This document shows positions 52,404 to 52,900 of a stretch of 52,900 nt of DNA, piece by piece. The notes beneath the pieces are model-generated. The model did no database searches, had not been told where the DNA came from, and saw only the letters and a list, made by a program, of their open reading frames with translations. The stretch comes from Treponema sp. GTDB lineage: Bacteria > Spirochaetota > Spirochaetia > Treponematales > Breznakiellaceae. Positions within the stretch are counted from its first letter, which is position 1, and each line of letters starts with the position of its first letter. A program made the translations under genes and the position numbers. The stretch is taken from the NCBI GenBank assembly GCA_031257675.1, contig JAIROG010000019.1, positions 1 to 52,900 of the forward strand. Reading direction: 5' to 3'.

Positions 52404-52900
52404 ATGGAAAATGCCAAGAAATTATTCAAGAAAATCTTAAAGGTTATAGAATCAGTTATACCGATTCAATTCAAGAGGTTGATATGGAAAAATCGGTTTC
52501 ATAAAAAAATATTATTTCCATATAAAAATGATCCTAATGTTTTTACAATAATCTATAATAACAACCTATGGGGTTCAGAGGAGTCTCGTTCCGGCGAAGG
52601 GTCTTGTGTAAATACAACTAAAATTATTCGGAAAATGCTGCCCGTGTTGTGGAAAGAATATGATATAAAAACTTTTCTGGATGTTCCTTGTGGCGATTAT
52701 AATTGGATGAAAGAAGTAAAAAAAGATAATATAATTTATATTGGAGGTGATATTGTAAACGAACTGATAGAACAAAATAATCAAAAATACAAAACGGGAA
52801 ATGTATCATTCAGGGTGCTTGATATAACCAAAGATGTTTTACCAACAGTAGACATGATATTCTGTAAAGACTGTTTACAGCACTTGTCTTATGAAGATGT
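52404..52900 (+). CDS. Class I SAM-dependent methyltransferase, partial (runs off window)
   Basis: At least 165 residues, cut by the window edge. ATG at 52404 after GGAGG. The SAM-binding motif I region is FLDVPCGDYNWMKEV; IIYIGGDIVNELIEQNN and DMIFCKDCLQHLSYED are motifs II and post-II of the Rossmann fold. The start (NLWGSEESRSGEGSC) recalls methyltransferases of surface polysaccharide clusters. The gene is strikingly AT-rich (long AAA/ATA/ATT runs) compared with its GC-rich neighbours, suggesting horizontal acquisition. What it methylates is unknown. Confidence 0.8.
   Translation, partial: MENAKKLFKKILKVIESVIPIQFKRLIWKNRFHKKILFPYKNDPNVFTIIYNNNLWGSEESRSGEGSCVNTTKIIRKMLPVLWKEYDIKTFLDVPCGDYNWMKEVKKDNIIYIGGDIVNELIEQNNQKYKTGNVSFRVLDITKDVLPTVDMIFCKDCLQHLSYED

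Noticed and set aside
1-52900. tRNA, rRNA genes or CRISPR arrays
   Set aside because: No cloverleaf-type arrangement, rRNA stretches or regularly spaced direct repeats were seen. The short tandem repeats present are inside coding sequences.

Overview
The window looks like a spirochaete chromosome of the Treponema group, probably a gut or protist-associated treponeme. The evidence is a large membrane-anchored TPR protein resembling the spirochaetal periplasmic flagellar collar proteins, a treponeme-type secreted protein at 31826-32437, the tig-clpP-clpX-lon order, a DUF4912 + GH57 pair, and moderate GC with a strong GCG/GCC codon bias. Many decayed genes lie between intact housekeeping genes: three transposase relics (IS5-type, a DDE integrase type and IS200/IS605-type), an ECF S-component, an aldehyde dehydrogenase, a DUF4469 DNA-binding protein and several nuclease-like genes. 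This suggests ongoing genome erosion.

Layout. 1-986: IS5 relic and a very strong hairpin. 987-4425 (-): ABC importer of the SsuA/THI5 class with a broken ECF S-component gene inside the operon. 4519-5882 (+): PilZ protein and an RlmM/FtsJ-like rRNA methyltransferase. 5860-7553 (-): glycogen-binding-domain exported protein followed by an internally deleted aldehyde dehydrogenase. 7657-13983 (+): TPR protein, U32 family protein, argF. 13984-15640: decayed transposon-type genes. 15644-18361 (+): four-subunit 2-oxoacid:ferredoxin oxidoreductase (Vor/Kor type). 18826-25150 (-): an eight-gene sulfur operon. 25434-31692 (+): MacAB-TolC-like efflux operon ending in an orphan histidine kinase. 31826-35221: secreted treponeme protein, LEA-2 lipoprotein, serS. 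35333-41248 (+): tig-clpP-clpX-lon protein quality-control cluster. 42243-43789: gltD without gltB. 43790-47200: decayed DNA. 47201-52320 (+): DUF4912, GH57, murE, argC. 52404 to the edge: an AT-rich methyltransferase gene, cut by the window end.

The standout is the sulfur operon. It reads, in transcription order: a CysM-like cysteine synthase, a JAMM/Mec-type metallopeptidase, a ThiS/MoaD-like sulfur carrier, a MoeZ-type adenylyltransferase-rhodanese, a family 2A encapsulin shell protein, a SufS-type cysteine desulfurase with a long Pro/Ala-rich N-terminal extension (the expected cargo-loading region), a DsrE-like protein and a TusA-like protein. A promoter matching both sigma-70 hexamers exactly with a 17-nt spacer precedes it. 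The operon therefore joins an encapsulated desulfurase (sulfur storage) to carrier-protein thiocarboxylate-dependent cysteine synthesis and a persulfide relay. The sulfur carrier does not end at Gly-Gly but carries an 18-residue tail, which suggests that the neighbouring JAMM peptidase first matures it.

A second pattern is that at least four genes (pilZ, argF, serS, DUF4912) have a good -35/-10 pair whose -10 box ends exactly 6 nt before the start codon, with no ribosome binding site. This predicts leaderless mRNAs.
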